A DNA stretch of 16,390 bases from SAR86 cluster bacterium (GCA_013204195.1 JABMOJ010000537.1:1-16390), one strand, 5' to 3'; counted from the first letter of the stretch, positions 6,883 to 13,625 are shown. Notes: a model not told the origin generated them from the letters alone. Made by a program: numbers and translations.

Positions 6883-7980
6883 CTAAGCGAGCTTATAAAC
6901 CTGCTTGCCATTGCGGACAAATGGCAGTTTGACCCGCTGCACAGGCAGTCTTTTATTGCGAATTTCAACGGTAAGATTGTCCGCGCCTGTGGTAAGCCGG
7001 GCCAACCCAATCCCGTGCTCCAGCGTTGGCGAGAAGGCGCCGCTGGTGATTTCACCGACCTGCTCAGCACCACTGAAAATGGGGTGATGCGCACGCAGCA
7101 CGCCTCGCTCCAGCAAAACCAAACCCACCAACTCACGTTCCACACCCTCGCTAAGCTGCGCTTCCAACCGCGCCCGACCCAAAAATTCACGGTCATCTTC
7201 AAAACTGATCGTGACCGCCATGTTTGACTCCAGGGGCGTGACCGATTCATCCATATCACTGCCATACAGGTTCATGCCGGCTTCCAGTCGCAGCGTATCT
7301 CGTGCCCCCAGGCCCACAGGCCTGACGCCGTTGGCAGTAAGCTGACGCCACAGATTCTGAGCATCCGCCCCTGGCAAAATGATTTCAACGCCCTTCTCGC
7401 CGGTATAACCCGTTCTCGCGATAAACCATTCTCCAGACCAGGCTCCGACGAAGGGCTTCAGCTGTGAGATTAAATCGACCCGCTCGGGGCTCACCACTGC
7501 GCTCACCTTAGCAAGCGCATTTGGACCTTGGATCGCCAGGATCGCGAGTTCAGGGCGCTCTATCAACTGACAGTCAAAACCGCTGGCTTGCTGATTCATC
7601 CAGGCCAGATCCTTCTCGCGAGTGGCACAATTCACCACGATCCTATAGCCGTCGCCATCGAGGTAGACGATTAGGTCGTCCAGTACACCCCCGGTCTCAT
7701 TTAACATCGCACTGTAGAGCGCCTTGCCTGGCACGTCTAAACGGGCGACATCGTTGGCCAACAGATATTGCAGGTAAGCCTTGGCCTGCGGGCCGCGCAG
7801 GTCAATCACCGTCATATGGGAGACGTCGCAGATTCCAACATCCTGTCGAACCAGATGATGCTCTTCCAACTGTGAACCATAGTGGATCGGCATATCCCAA
7901 CCCCCGAAGTCCACCATCTTGGCGCCGGCGTCAACGTGCAATGTATATATCGGTGTTCTCTGACCCATGTGTAAGCTCAT
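6883..7980 (-). CDS. gcvT: Aminomethyltransferase, glycine cleavage T protein
   Basis: GcvT transfers the methylene carbon from aminomethyl-lipoyl-GcvH to tetrahydrofolate, giving 5,10-methylene-THF and ammonia. The product is 365 residues (E. coli GcvT is 364). It carries RTPIYTLHVDAGAKMVDFGGWDMPIHYGSQ and DVGICDVSHM near the N-terminus, the folate-binding region with YTGEKGVEI (about 192-200), and LGARDTLRLEAGMNLYGSDM. The C-terminal barrel ends with PVQRVKLPFVRNGKQVYKLA. Two starts are possible: the ATG at 7980 used here, or the ATG at 7968, which would give 361 residues and line up better with E. coli (MAQQTPLY). Neither has a good ribosome binding site. gcvH follows in the same direction. 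The pepP/ubi/gcvTH order resembles the E. coli ygfB-pepP-ubiH-ubiI-gcvTHP region. Confidence 0.96.
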   Translation of the reverse strand: MSLHMGQRTPIYTLHVDAGAKMVDFGGWDMPIHYGSQLEEHHLVRQDVGICDVSHMTVIDLRGPQAKAYLQYLLANDVARLDVPGKALYSAMLNETGGVLDDLIVYLDGDGYRIVVNCATREKDLAWMNQQASGFDCQLIERPELAILAIQGPNALAKVSAVVSPERVDLISQLKPFVGAWSGEWFIARTGYTGEKGVEIILPGADAQNLWRQLTANGVRPVGLGARDTLRLEAGMNLYGSDMDESVTPLESNMAVTISFEDDREFLGRARLEAQLSEGVERELVGLVLLERGVLRAHHPIFSGAEQVGEITSGAFSPTLEHGIGLARLTTGADNLTVEIRNKRLPVQRVKLPFVRNGKQVYKLA

Positions 7981-8111
7981 TGGAGTTAAGAAAATCCGCG
8001 CTATTCTAACGCCTCACCGGCCCCGAGGACAGTGAGACGCGCTCAACCCTATGGCGGATCAATTTCGACTCAGGCAGTTTGTCTTAAGTACCCTGTTCTA
8101 GGCTGTCGCTG
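7981..8111 (-). promoter_or_regulatory. Leader region upstream of gcvT, with an inverted repeat
   Basis: This 131-nt gap separates the ubi hydroxylase stop from the gcvT start. On the minus strand TAGAAT (8003-8008) is a fair -10 candidate. Just upstream of it is an imperfect inverted repeat CTCAC/GTGAG (8013-8017 and 8032-8036) that could be an operator. No convincing -35 is seen, and I do not find the conserved elements of a glycine riboswitch. Confidence 0.3.
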
Positions 8112-9317
8112 TCAGGCTCCCGCCGCCAATTTTGCGACCATACCTTTCAGGGTTGACTGTTGATCGAGGAGCGACAGACCCAGGTTTCGCAACCAGTTGA
8201 CGCCAGGATCACCAGAGTCGAACATGCGCTTAATGGCTTCCATGACCGCCGCCATCAACAGGTTGGCGGGGCGCCGCGTTTGCTCATAACTACGCAGCAA
8301 CGCCATATCGCCAGGCTGCAGACCGTTGAATCGGCATTGCTGGAGCACCATGGCCAAGGCCTGGGCGTCAGCAAAACCCAGGTTAGCACCCTGCCCAGCA
8401 AGCGGGTGGATCGTGTGTGCGGCATCACCGATCAGCGCCAAACCCGATTGAATATAGCGCAGCGCATGACGCTGGCGCAGTGGAAAAGAAAACCGCCGAT
8501 CTACCGCCAAGACGTCGCCGAGCACCGACTCAGAACCCTGCGTGAGCCGCTGACACAATTGATCATCATCCAGTGCCAGCAATTCCTCAGTCGTCGCCGT
8601 CGACCAGACCACGGAGCAGTGCCTGGGATTTGCCAGGGGCAGAAATGCCAGCGCGCCCACCGGTGTAAAGCACTGCCGCGCCACACCCTGATGGGGGGCT
8701 TGGGTTTCAATAGTGGTGACCAGCGCTGACTGCTGATAGCTCCACTCGAGGGTCTTAATGTGGGTTAATTCTCGCACTGTGGACGCACCTCCATCGGCAC
8801 CGACAAGCAATTTACAGCTAATGCTTTCGCCACTCAGTAGCGTAACCCTGTAACCCACATCATTGCGCTCAATGGTTTCAACCGCTGAGTCATAATCTAT
8901 TTGCGCTTCGTCAACGCTCAAACCGCGGTCAAACAAGGCTAGAGTCAGCTGGTCATTCTCTATGATCGTACCGAGGTGATCAGCCACCGCCAAATCAGCC
9001 TCAAATTGAATCGAGGCTGTGCCACGGCCGTCCCATACAGACATCTGCGTGTAGGCACATTGCTGCGCCGCCGCCCCCGGCCAAGCACCAAGACGCTTTA
9101 ACAGCGCCTCGGAGGCCAGGTTAATCGCACTCACTCGAGGACTGGCACCGGCAACCAGGTTATGACCCTGGCGGCTGGACTCGGTTCTGGCTGACAGTTG
9201 CGGCGAGCTTTGACTATCAATCAGCCTGACTGACAGACGGGAGCCCCGCAACGCGTTGACCAGCGTGAGCCCCACCAGCCCGCCACCGACAATCAGTACA
9301 TCAATCGATTTTTCCAT
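8112..9317 (-). CDS. FAD-dependent ubiquinone biosynthesis hydroxylase, UbiI/UbiH type
   Basis: This is a class A flavoprotein monooxygenase of the UbiH/UbiF/UbiI/COQ6 family that hydroxylates the ubiquinone ring. From the ATG at 9317 it has 401 residues. Counting from the GTG at 9323, features are the dinucleotide-binding VGGGLVG (12-18), GADG (175-178) and the family signature GDAAHTIHPLAGQGANLG (299-316). RVSAINLASEALLKRLG, HLGTIIEN, GALAFLPLANPRHCSVVWS and MFDSGDP match E. coli UbiI (C5 hydroxylase) better than UbiH, although the gene sits directly after pepP, where E. coli has ubiH. A second ubi hydroxylase gene is absent here. About 20 residues (37-60) appear extra compared with E. coli UbiI. 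AGGTGG lies 7 nt before ATG 9317 but only 1 nt before GTG 9323, which favours the ATG. It starts 2 nt after the pepP stop. Confidence 0.9.
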   Translation of the reverse strand: MEKSIDVLIVGGGLVGLTLVNALRGSRLSVRLIDSQSSPQLSARTESSRQGHNLVAGASPRVSAINLASEALLKRLGAWPGAAAQQCAYTQMSVWDGRGTASIQFEADLAVADHLGTIIENDQLTLALFDRGLSVDEAQIDYDSAVETIERNDVGYRVTLLSGESISCKLLVGADGGASTVRELTHIKTLEWSYQQSALVTTIETQAPHQGVARQCFTPVGALAFLPLANPRHCSVVWSTATTEELLALDDDQLCQRLTQGSESVLGDVLAVDRRFSFPLRQRHALRYIQSGLALIGDAAHTIHPLAGQGANLGFADAQALAMVLQQCRFNGLQPGDMALLRSYEQTRRPANLLMAAVMEAIKRMFDSGDPGVNWLRNLGLSLLDQQSTLKGMVAKLAAGA

Positions 9318-9319
9318 CT

Positions 9320-10654
9320 TCACGCCACCTTACTTGCCATGTATTGCTCAATAGCAACCACAGTCTTTGGAATCATTGCGGTGATGACTTCACAACCGGA
9401 CTTCGTCACCAACACATCATCTTCAATCCGTACTCCAATACCACGATAGCGAGCCGGCACACCCTCAAGGTCCTCGGCAATATAGATGCCGGGCTCAATC
9501 GTCGTCACCATACCGGGCTCGAAAACCCGCCACTCGCCCTCGATTTGGTACTCGCCTACATCATGCACATCAAGGCCGAGCCAATGACCTGTGCGATGCA
9601 TATAAAACTTCTTGAACGCGGCCGCCCGAATCAGCTCATTAACCTCGCCCTGCAGCAACCCCAGGCGGATCAAGCCTAAGGTGATTTCTCGCACTGCGGC
9701 CTCGTGAGGTTGGTTCCAGTGATTACCCGGCTTCACTGCGGCGATGGCCGCCAACTGGGCAGTCAGGACAACATTATAAATATCCGCTTGCGCCTCACTG
9801 TAGCGCCCACTGGCTGGCAGGGTTCGAGTCACATCCGCAGCATAACCCTCATACTCAGCACCGGCGTCAACTAACACCAGATCACCGGATCTGATCAGAT
9901 CGTCATTCTGCGTATAGTGCATAATATTCGCATTGTTGCCAGACCCAACAATCGACGGATAGGCCGTTGTACGAGCGCCGGCTCCCGCAAAGGCGTAATT
10001 CAATTCGGCCTCAAGGTGGTACTCTCGTAACCCCGGCTTCAACTCGGACATCAGACGCAAGTGGCCCGCGGCTGTGGCACGGGCTGCATGACGCATCACA
10101 TTAATCTCTTGGGCGCTTTTAAACAGACGAAGCTCATGGACATACTGACCCAGATGGACAAATTCACCGGCCAGCTTTGAGCCGGCTTGCTGGTTCAAAG
10201 CAATGCCGTCGACCCAACCAATGACCTGGGCGTCAAAATCCTGATGGACACCCATACCGTAATATAATTTAGCCTTTCCTTCGATCAGGCCAGGCAAGAT
10301 GTCATCGATATCTGCGATGGGGAATGCATCATCAAGACCCAACAGCTGCATGGCGCGTTCTGGACCTGTGATCCTGCCGTGCCAGCGTTCAAGGTCAGGA
10401 TCACACTCGCGACAGAAGAGAATAGTTTCGCCATGGGCGCGACCTGGTACCAGCACCAGAACCGCATCAGGCTCGCCAAAGCCACTCAAGTATTGAAAGT
10501 CACTGTCCTGTCGGAAGGGGTAATCGATATCACTGTTGCGCGCCACGACACTGGCGCTGGGCAAAATCGCAATACTGTCGGGCGCCATCATCGCCATTAA
10601 ATCGACCCGACGCCTGGCAAACTCTTTTGGGGCAATGGTTGGGCTAGCTTTCAT
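9320..10654 (-). CDS. pepP: Xaa-Pro aminopeptidase (aminopeptidase P)
   Basis: PepP removes the N-terminal residue from peptides with proline at position two. The 444-residue product has the AMP-N domain (about 8-140) and the pita-bread metallopeptidase domain (about 185-430). All five metal ligands can be placed: D263 (VDAGAEYEGYAADVTRT), D274, H357 (HRTGHWLGLDVHD), E387 (TTIEPGIY) and E411 (GIGVRIEDD). They match E. coli D260, D271, H354, E383 and E406. H364 is also conserved. The ATG at 10654 has GGA 8 nt upstream. It lies 67 nt downstream of ygfB and immediately upstream of the ubi hydroxylase, so the ygfB-pepP-ubi order of E. coli and Pseudomonas is kept. It should be cytoplasmic, as no signal peptide is seen. 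Confidence 0.97.
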   Translation of the reverse strand: MKASPTIAPKEFARRRVDLMAMMAPDSIAILPSASVVARNSDIDYPFRQDSDFQYLSGFGEPDAVLVLVPGRAHGETILFCRECDPDLERWHGRITGPERAMQLLGLDDAFPIADIDDILPGLIEGKAKLYYGMGVHQDFDAQVIGWVDGIALNQQAGSKLAGEFVHLGQYVHELRLFKSAQEINVMRHAARATAAGHLRLMSELKPGLREYHLEAELNYAFAGAGARTTAYPSIVGSGNNANIMHYTQNDDLIRSGDLVLVDAGAEYEGYAADVTRTLPASGRYSEAQADIYNVVLTAQLAAIAAVKPGNHWNQPHEAAVREITLGLIRLGLLQGEVNELIRAAAFKKFYMHRTGHWLGLDVHDVGEYQIEGEWRVFEPGMVTTIEPGIYIAEDLEGVPARYRGIGVRIEDDVLVTKSGCEVITAMIPKTVVAIEQYMASKVA

Positions 10655-10721
10655 TCAAGGTTCCATCGAGGCCGTCATATTCATTCGCTATCAACGCCGC
10701 GGCATAACATGCCAGCGCTTT

Positions 10722-11267
10722 CTAGTGGCTAACGGCAACAGCGCATTCAGCAAATACCAACAACGCTGACATTCGAACATACTCTTCGATCTCAATCAGA
10801 TCGCCTTCGTTGTCTTCGTCTTCAGGCACTTCTTCATCCAAATTGGCAATGTTACTGAGATCAGCCAGCAACTCGCGTAAGTCATCACTCAAATCGCCAT
10901 TCTGGAACCGTCCCGCCAGGCCGAACCCACCCAAAAAGCCGCTACACCATTCGCCCAGAGCTTGGGATCGAAGGGCGATCGCGGCCTCATCATCGGGCAG
11001 CAGGAGATGAAAGTTAAACTCCGGGTCGAGGAGGTCGGCTGCGACGTCCCTGAAGACCTGACTCAGCAGCGCACCGTGAGTCGCGTCGATGACGACATCC
11101 GTGTCGAGCCACTCACGCAGCGTGCTCAAACCCGCCGCCGGACTCATTTTTGAGCCTGCAGACAGCAGTCCAGTCACCAGACCATGTACTTCCGCCGCAC
11201 TATGGGGCACACCCAGCGCGGCAATACACTTCGATAAGGCGTCGAAATCCACTCGCTTTTGAACCAT
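10722..11267 (-). CDS. ygfB: YgfB/UPF0149 family protein
   Basis: The product belongs to the YgfB (UPF0149) family, a mostly helical small protein encoded upstream of pepP across gammaproteobacteria. Recognisable parts are a start region FDALSKCIAALGVPHSAAEVHGLVTGLL, the central LGEWCSGFLGGFGLAG and a C-terminal EEYVRMSALLVFAE. An acidic stretch, EEVPEDEDNEGDLIEIEE, lies between these last two. In Pseudomonas a YgfB homologue has been reported to affect beta-lactam resistance regulation; whether that applies here is unknown. I place the start at the ATG at 11267 (181 residues), not the in-frame TTG at 11273. AGGTGG is 6 nt before the ATG but touches the TTG. The gene diverges from the coiled-coil/zapA run across a 111-nt region. 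Confidence 0.92.
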   Translation of the reverse strand: MVQKRVDFDALSKCIAALGVPHSAAEVHGLVTGLLSAGSKMSPAAGLSTLREWLDTDVVIDATHGALLSQVFRDVAADLLDPEFNFHLLLPDDEAAIALRSQALGEWCSGFLGGFGLAGRFQNGDLSDDLRELLADLSNIANLDEEVPEDEDNEGDLIEIEEYVRMSALLVFAECAVAVSH

Positions 11268-11317
11268 TCTCAACCACCTGATAAAAACCTAAAGATACCA
11301 TGCTTGCGAAGGCAAGT

Positions 11318-11347
11318 TTGACCTTTCACAAGCCGGCGCTCTATAGT
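11318..11347 (+). promoter_or_regulatory. Strong sigma-70 promoter for the coiled-coil gene and zapA
   Basis: TTGACC (11318-11323) and TATAGT (11342-11347) are separated by 18 nt; each matches five of six consensus bases. The expected start is near 11354, about 25 nt before the first gene. Just upstream, CTTGC/GCAAG (11302-11315) is a short inverted repeat touching the -35 region and could be an operator half of the divergent ygfB/zapA control region. Confidence 0.7.
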
Positions 11348-11378
11348 AGCCAACGTTTCATTAATTGGTGATAAACCC

Positions 11379-11591
11379 TTGGAAATAAAAGACCTGGAAG
11401 CCAAAATCGACGAGTTGATTTTGCTGCTGGATGAAGTCGAACACAAACAGGCTATGATGACTGCCGAACGATCCAGCTGGCAAATGGAGCGCAGCCGGTT
11501 ACTGGAAAAAAATGAATTAGCCAAAAATAAGGTCGAGGCCATGATCATGCGTCTCAAGGCCCTAGATCAAGATTCCCAAGCGGACGGATAA
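11379..11591 (+). CDS. Small coiled-coil protein, TIGR02449 (ZapB-like) family
   Basis: This 70-residue, highly charged protein is predicted to be almost one continuous coiled coil: leucines, isoleucines and methionines recur at heptad spacing from DLEAKIDELILLLDEVE to VEAMIMRLKALDQ. It resembles the small ZapB-like proteins that sit directly before zapA in Pseudomonas and relatives, including the motif WQMERSRLLEKNELAKNKVEAMI. A role at the division ring is inferred from position and fold, not shown. The start is TTG at 11379, with GGTG 8 nt upstream. The next in-frame ATG would cut off the first third of the coil, and the resulting MEIKDLEAKI fits family N-termini. The strong promoter at 11318-11347 drives it. 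zapA follows after 6 nt. Confidence 0.85.
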   Translation: MEIKDLEAKIDELILLLDEVEHKQAMMTAERSSWQMERSRLLEKNELAKNKVEAMIMRLKALDQDSQADG

Positions 11592-11597
11592 AACCCC

Positions 11598-11909
11598 ATG
11601 AAGAATGTCCAGACTGTTACCGTATCCATATTGGATAAGGATTACCAAGTCAGCTGCAAGCCTGAAGAAGTCGCCGCACTGCAACAGTCAGCCGGTTATG
11701 TCGATCAAAAAATGCGAGAGATTAAATCAGGCTCGGCTATTTTAGGGCTTGATCGCATTGCTGTCATGGCAGCCCTGAATATTGCCAACGACTATATTAA
11801 AGAAAATCAAAAATCCGAAAATGTCATCACTTCCCAAGCCGATGAGATCACAAATTTGACCGGCAAGCTTGATCAGGCGCTGGTTCGTCTAAAATCTATT
11901 AATCGCTGA
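11598..11909 (+). CDS. zapA: Cell division protein ZapA
   Basis: ZapA binds FtsZ and crosslinks its filaments at midcell. The 103-residue product has the family arrangement. A small N-terminal globular domain (about 1-45) includes VTVSILDKDYQVSCKPEEVAALQQSAGYVDQKM. The helical segment GLDRIAVMAALNIANDYI (50-67) follows, then a C-terminal coiled coil to the end (about 68-103) used for tetramer formation. ATG 11598 is preceded by GGACGG. It lies 6 nt after the ZapB-like gene and directly before 6S RNA, the same order as in E. coli (zapA-ssrS-fau) and Pseudomonas. The 6S promoter overlaps or lies just past its stop codon. Confidence 0.95.
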   Translation: MKNVQTVTVSILDKDYQVSCKPEEVAALQQSAGYVDQKMREIKSGSAILGLDRIAVMAALNIANDYIKENQKSENVITSQADEITNLTGKLDQALVRLKSINR

Positions 11910-11922
11910 GCACAAGTTACGA

Positions 11923-11928
11923 TATACT
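11923..11928 (+). promoter_or_regulatory. -10 element of the 6S RNA promoter
   Basis: TATACT matches five of six consensus bases and sits 10-15 nt before the inferred 5' end of 6S RNA. A weak -35 candidate TTAATC (11899-11904, 18-nt spacing) overlaps the end of zapA. Confidence 0.55.
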
Positions 11929-11937
11929 CCTCCCTAG

Positions 11938-12112
11938 ATTCCCTGGGTTGTGCGCCAGTCAACACGTCCTAAACCCTTTACGCGCTAGCTAGGAGGTCTT
12001 TTTTCTCGGTGAATGTGCATGTCCGGACTCCGGAACGCCTGTAGCCAGTTAGGGGCCACCGCCTTGAACCGCTGGGTTCAAGGGCTTGTATGACAGCGGC
12101 AATTTGGGGAAT
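11938..12112 (+). ncRNA. ssrS: 6S RNA
   Basis: 6S RNA mimics an open promoter, binds sigma-70 RNA polymerase holoenzyme and downregulates many promoters in stationary phase. The ends 11938-11949 and 12101-12112 can pair over 12 consecutive positions (Watson-Crick plus G-U), forming the closing stem. The 3' half CTTGAACCGCTGGGTTCAAG forms a strong hairpin, and the following GACAGCGGCAATTTGGGGA closely parallels the E. coli 3' end. GGTGAATGTGCATG and CCGGACTCCGG belong to the apical arm. The length of about 175 nt fits the family (E. coli 184). The position between zapA and fau is the classic one. Exact ends may differ by several bases. As in E. coli, a longer 6S-fau transcript that is then processed is likely but not shown. 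Confidence 0.93.
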
Positions 12113-12134
12113 TTTACTCGTTCAGGCGTGATTT

Positions 12135-12770
12135 ATGCGCAAATCGCTACGCACAAGACTCAGAGCTGCTCGTCGGCGTTTGAGTCCACATCAGCAACGT
12201 CTTGCTTGCGCTGCCCTGAGTCGAAGACTGCACCGCGACCCGAATTTTCGGCGGGCTCGTCATATTGCCTTCTATCTGGCAAACGACGGTGAGATTGACC
12301 TATTACCCCTAATAAGACGACAACCGACCAATAAAACGTTCTACCTGCCGCTGCTCTCCGAGCCTCAGCGGCCTTGGGAAGCAACGCGACTGTTGTTTCA
12401 AGCCTGGAACCCCAGCGACAAACCACTCACTAAGAACCGCTATGGCATCTTTGAGCCCACCTATGAGCCACGCAAATTGAGGGCTGCGAGCATGCTAGAC
12501 ATGGTGTTGTTACCACTCGTGGGATTCGATCGGCAGGGCAATCGTCTAGGTATGGGCAAGGGCTATTACGACCGCACCTTCGCTCGCAGGGCCGGCCACT
12601 GGCGTCAGCCAAAGCTGCTGGGGGTGGCGCATGCCTGCCAGGAAGTACCGAACCTACCCCACGCAACATGGGATGTACCCCTTGATGGGGTGATCACGGA
12701 TAAAGAGATTATTTGGTGTCTACCGCGCTCAGCCTCGGCTAAAAACCGAGAGCTTGACCTACTGCGTTAA
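12135..12770 (+). CDS. fau: 5-formyltetrahydrofolate cyclo-ligase
   Basis: Fau (YgfA) converts 5-formyl-THF and ATP to 5,10-methenyl-THF, returning this storage or inhibitory folate to the active pool. The 211-residue product has the basic N-terminal helix RKSLRTRLRAARRRL, IAFYLANDGEIDLLPLI (44-60), the substrate segment RYGIFEPT (102-109), and the phosphate-binding signature GNRLGMGKGYYDR (135-147). It ends in WDVPLDGVITDKEII. ATG 12135 has AGG about 8 nt upstream. It begins 22 nt after the 6S RNA, the conserved tandem seen in most proteobacteria. No intrinsic terminator is visible after it. Its last 32 nt overlap a probable small ORF on the minus strand. Confidence 0.95.
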   Translation: MRKSLRTRLRAARRRLSPHQQRLACAALSRRLHRDPNFRRARHIAFYLANDGEIDLLPLIRRQPTNKTFYLPLLSEPQRPWEATRLLFQAWNPSDKPLTKNRYGIFEPTYEPRKLRAASMLDMVLLPLVGFDRQGNRLGMGKGYYDRTFARRAGHWRQPKLLGVAHACQEVPNLPHATWDVPLDGVITDKEIIWCLPRSASAKNRELDLLR

Positions 12771-12831
12771 CAGCAACGCCTGTACCGAATATCACGAAGA
12801 TTAAAAAAATCAGATCAGGTTTCTTTTTCAT
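12739..12831 (-). CDS. Probable 30-residue single-pass membrane protein
   Basis: The ATG at 12831 opens a 30-codon frame ending at TAG (12739-12741). The peptide starts MKKKPD, continues with a strongly hydrophobic stretch (about residues 7-24, rich in Ile, Phe, Val and Leu) and ends GQALGF. This gives three lysines followed by one predicted membrane helix, a typical N-in small membrane protein or an uncleaved signal anchor. AAGG lies 5-6 nt before the ATG. A candidate promoter (12891-12919) lies about 55 nt upstream. It overlaps the fau 3' end tail to tail by 32 nt. I do not recognise a named family. Against it: the length is near what chance can give. For it: binding site, promoter and membrane-protein composition agree. 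Confidence 0.55.
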   Translation of the reverse strand: MKKKPDLIFLIFVIFGTGVAVNAVGQALGF

Positions 12832-12890
12832 TGAGCCCTTACTTTATGGACGCGGGTCTAACCGTTCGCATTATTCTTCAGAAGATTCGC

Positions 12891-12919
12891 ACAATATAAG
12901 CTGTCGTGATAATAGTCAA
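12891..12919 (-). promoter_or_regulatory. Candidate promoter for the small membrane ORF
   Basis: On the minus strand TTGACT (12914-12919) and TATTGT (12891-12896) are separated by 17 nt. The -35 matches five of six consensus bases; the -10 is fair. An alternative -10, TATATT, overlaps at 15-nt spacing. It points at the 30-residue ORF beginning at 12831. Confidence 0.45.
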
Positions 12920-12978
12920 TACAGGCCATCGGCGATTTTCTCGGCTTTGTCGAGTCGATCACATAATGCAGCTCGCAC

Positions 12979-13008
12979 TTGTCAGGCAACGCGCATTTAA
13001 TTTAGGAT
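12979..13008 (+). promoter_or_regulatory. Candidate promoter for def
   Basis: TTGTCA (12979-12984, five of six) and TAGGAT (13003-13008, four of six) are separated by 18 nt and lie about 62 nt before the def ATG. Confidence 0.4.
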
Positions 13009-13070
13009 TCGTCTTGCCTAGTCGGTAACCCAATGACGGCACGGCCTATCCCACAGATCCCTGGAACGCT

Positions 13071-13625
13071 ATGACCATTCTCGATATCGTCAAAATGGGG
13101 CACCCGGTGCTCCGCAAGCTTGCTGCGCCTTATCCGGTGAACGACATCGGCTCAGCCGCTTTCGTGCAGCTGATCCAAGACATGCAGGACACGTTGCATG
13201 CCAGTGGCGGTATCGGTCTCGCCGCCCCGCAGGTAAACATCCCCTACCAGCTGGCCGTCATTGAGATTATCAACACCAGCAGCCGTTATGGAGAAATTCC
13301 GGCAATGCCCTTCGCCGTGTATATCAACCCGGTACTGACCGTCGTTGAAGATACACGGGCGGGCTATTGGGAAGGGTGCTTGTCGGTTCCCGGCATGATG
13401 GGCTATGTGGAACGCCCCCAGCACATTCGCGTGGACTACCTGGACGCTCAAGCCCGGGCTCAGAGCATTAGCCTGCGCGGCTTTCTCGCCACGGTGTTCC
13501 AACACGAGTTCGACCACCTACACGGACACCTCTACGTTGATCGACTGAAAGACCCAAGCCTGTTCGCATTTGAGGCCGAGTATCGGCAATTCCACCAGGG
13601 CAACCTGGACGAACTGCCCGACTGA
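13071..13625 (+). CDS. def: Peptide deformylase
   Basis: Peptide deformylase removes the formyl group from the initiator methionine of nascent proteins, using a metal ion. The 184-residue product has all three motifs: GIGLAAPQ (47-54), EGCLSVPG (101-108) with metal ligand C103, and QHEFDHLHG (144-152) with ligands H145 and H149 and catalytic E146. The stand-alone position, not next to fmt, and a longer loop between motifs I and II (INTSSRYGEIPAMPFAV) suggest a second, Def2-type paralogue; the genome probably carries another copy beside fmt. ATG 13071 has only a weak GGA upstream. The stop TGA at 13623-13625 directly abuts the stop of ilvA on the other strand. Confidence 0.95.
   Translation: MTILDIVKMGHPVLRKLAAPYPVNDIGSAAFVQLIQDMQDTLHASGGIGLAAPQVNIPYQLAVIEIINTSSRYGEIPAMPFAVYINPVLTVVEDTRAGYWEGCLSVPGMMGYVERPQHIRVDYLDAQARAQSISLRGFLATVFQHEFDHLHGHLYVDRLKDPSLFAFEAEYRQFHQGNLDELPD

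Larger units (their letters stand above)
12771..13070. other. 300-nt gap between fau and def
   Basis: The gap contains the start of the minus-strand small membrane ORF (up to 12831), its candidate promoter (12891-12919) and a candidate plus-strand def promoter (12979-13008). No hairpin plus U-tract terminator for fau was found. The stretch is AT-richer around 12805-12920 than the flanking genes. Nothing else can be assigned. Confidence 0.6.

Noticed and set aside
6709..7227. 172-codon plus-strand open frame across the gcvT-gcvH spacer
   Set aside because: It begins inside gcvH and ends inside gcvT, both antisense, and shows no domain. The hydrophobic start appears fortuitous.
7981..8111. Glycine riboswitch upstream of gcvT
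   Set aside because: Such switches are common before gcv genes, but I could not find the conserved purine-rich aptamer blocks or a tandem aptamer layout in this 131-nt leader.
8160..8729. 189-codon plus-strand open frame
   Set aside because: It is antisense to the ubi hydroxylase, which has intact FAD motifs. The composition is that of a shadow frame.
11302..11315. CTTGC-GAAG-GCAAG hairpin as an intrinsic terminator
   Set aside because: The stem is only 5 bp and only three T residues follow on the plus strand. It sits between divergent genes, where no transcript needs to end.
12733..12750. CTCGG/CCGAG hairpin at the end of fau as a terminator
   Set aside because: The stem is short, lies inside the fau coding region and has no U tract on either strand.
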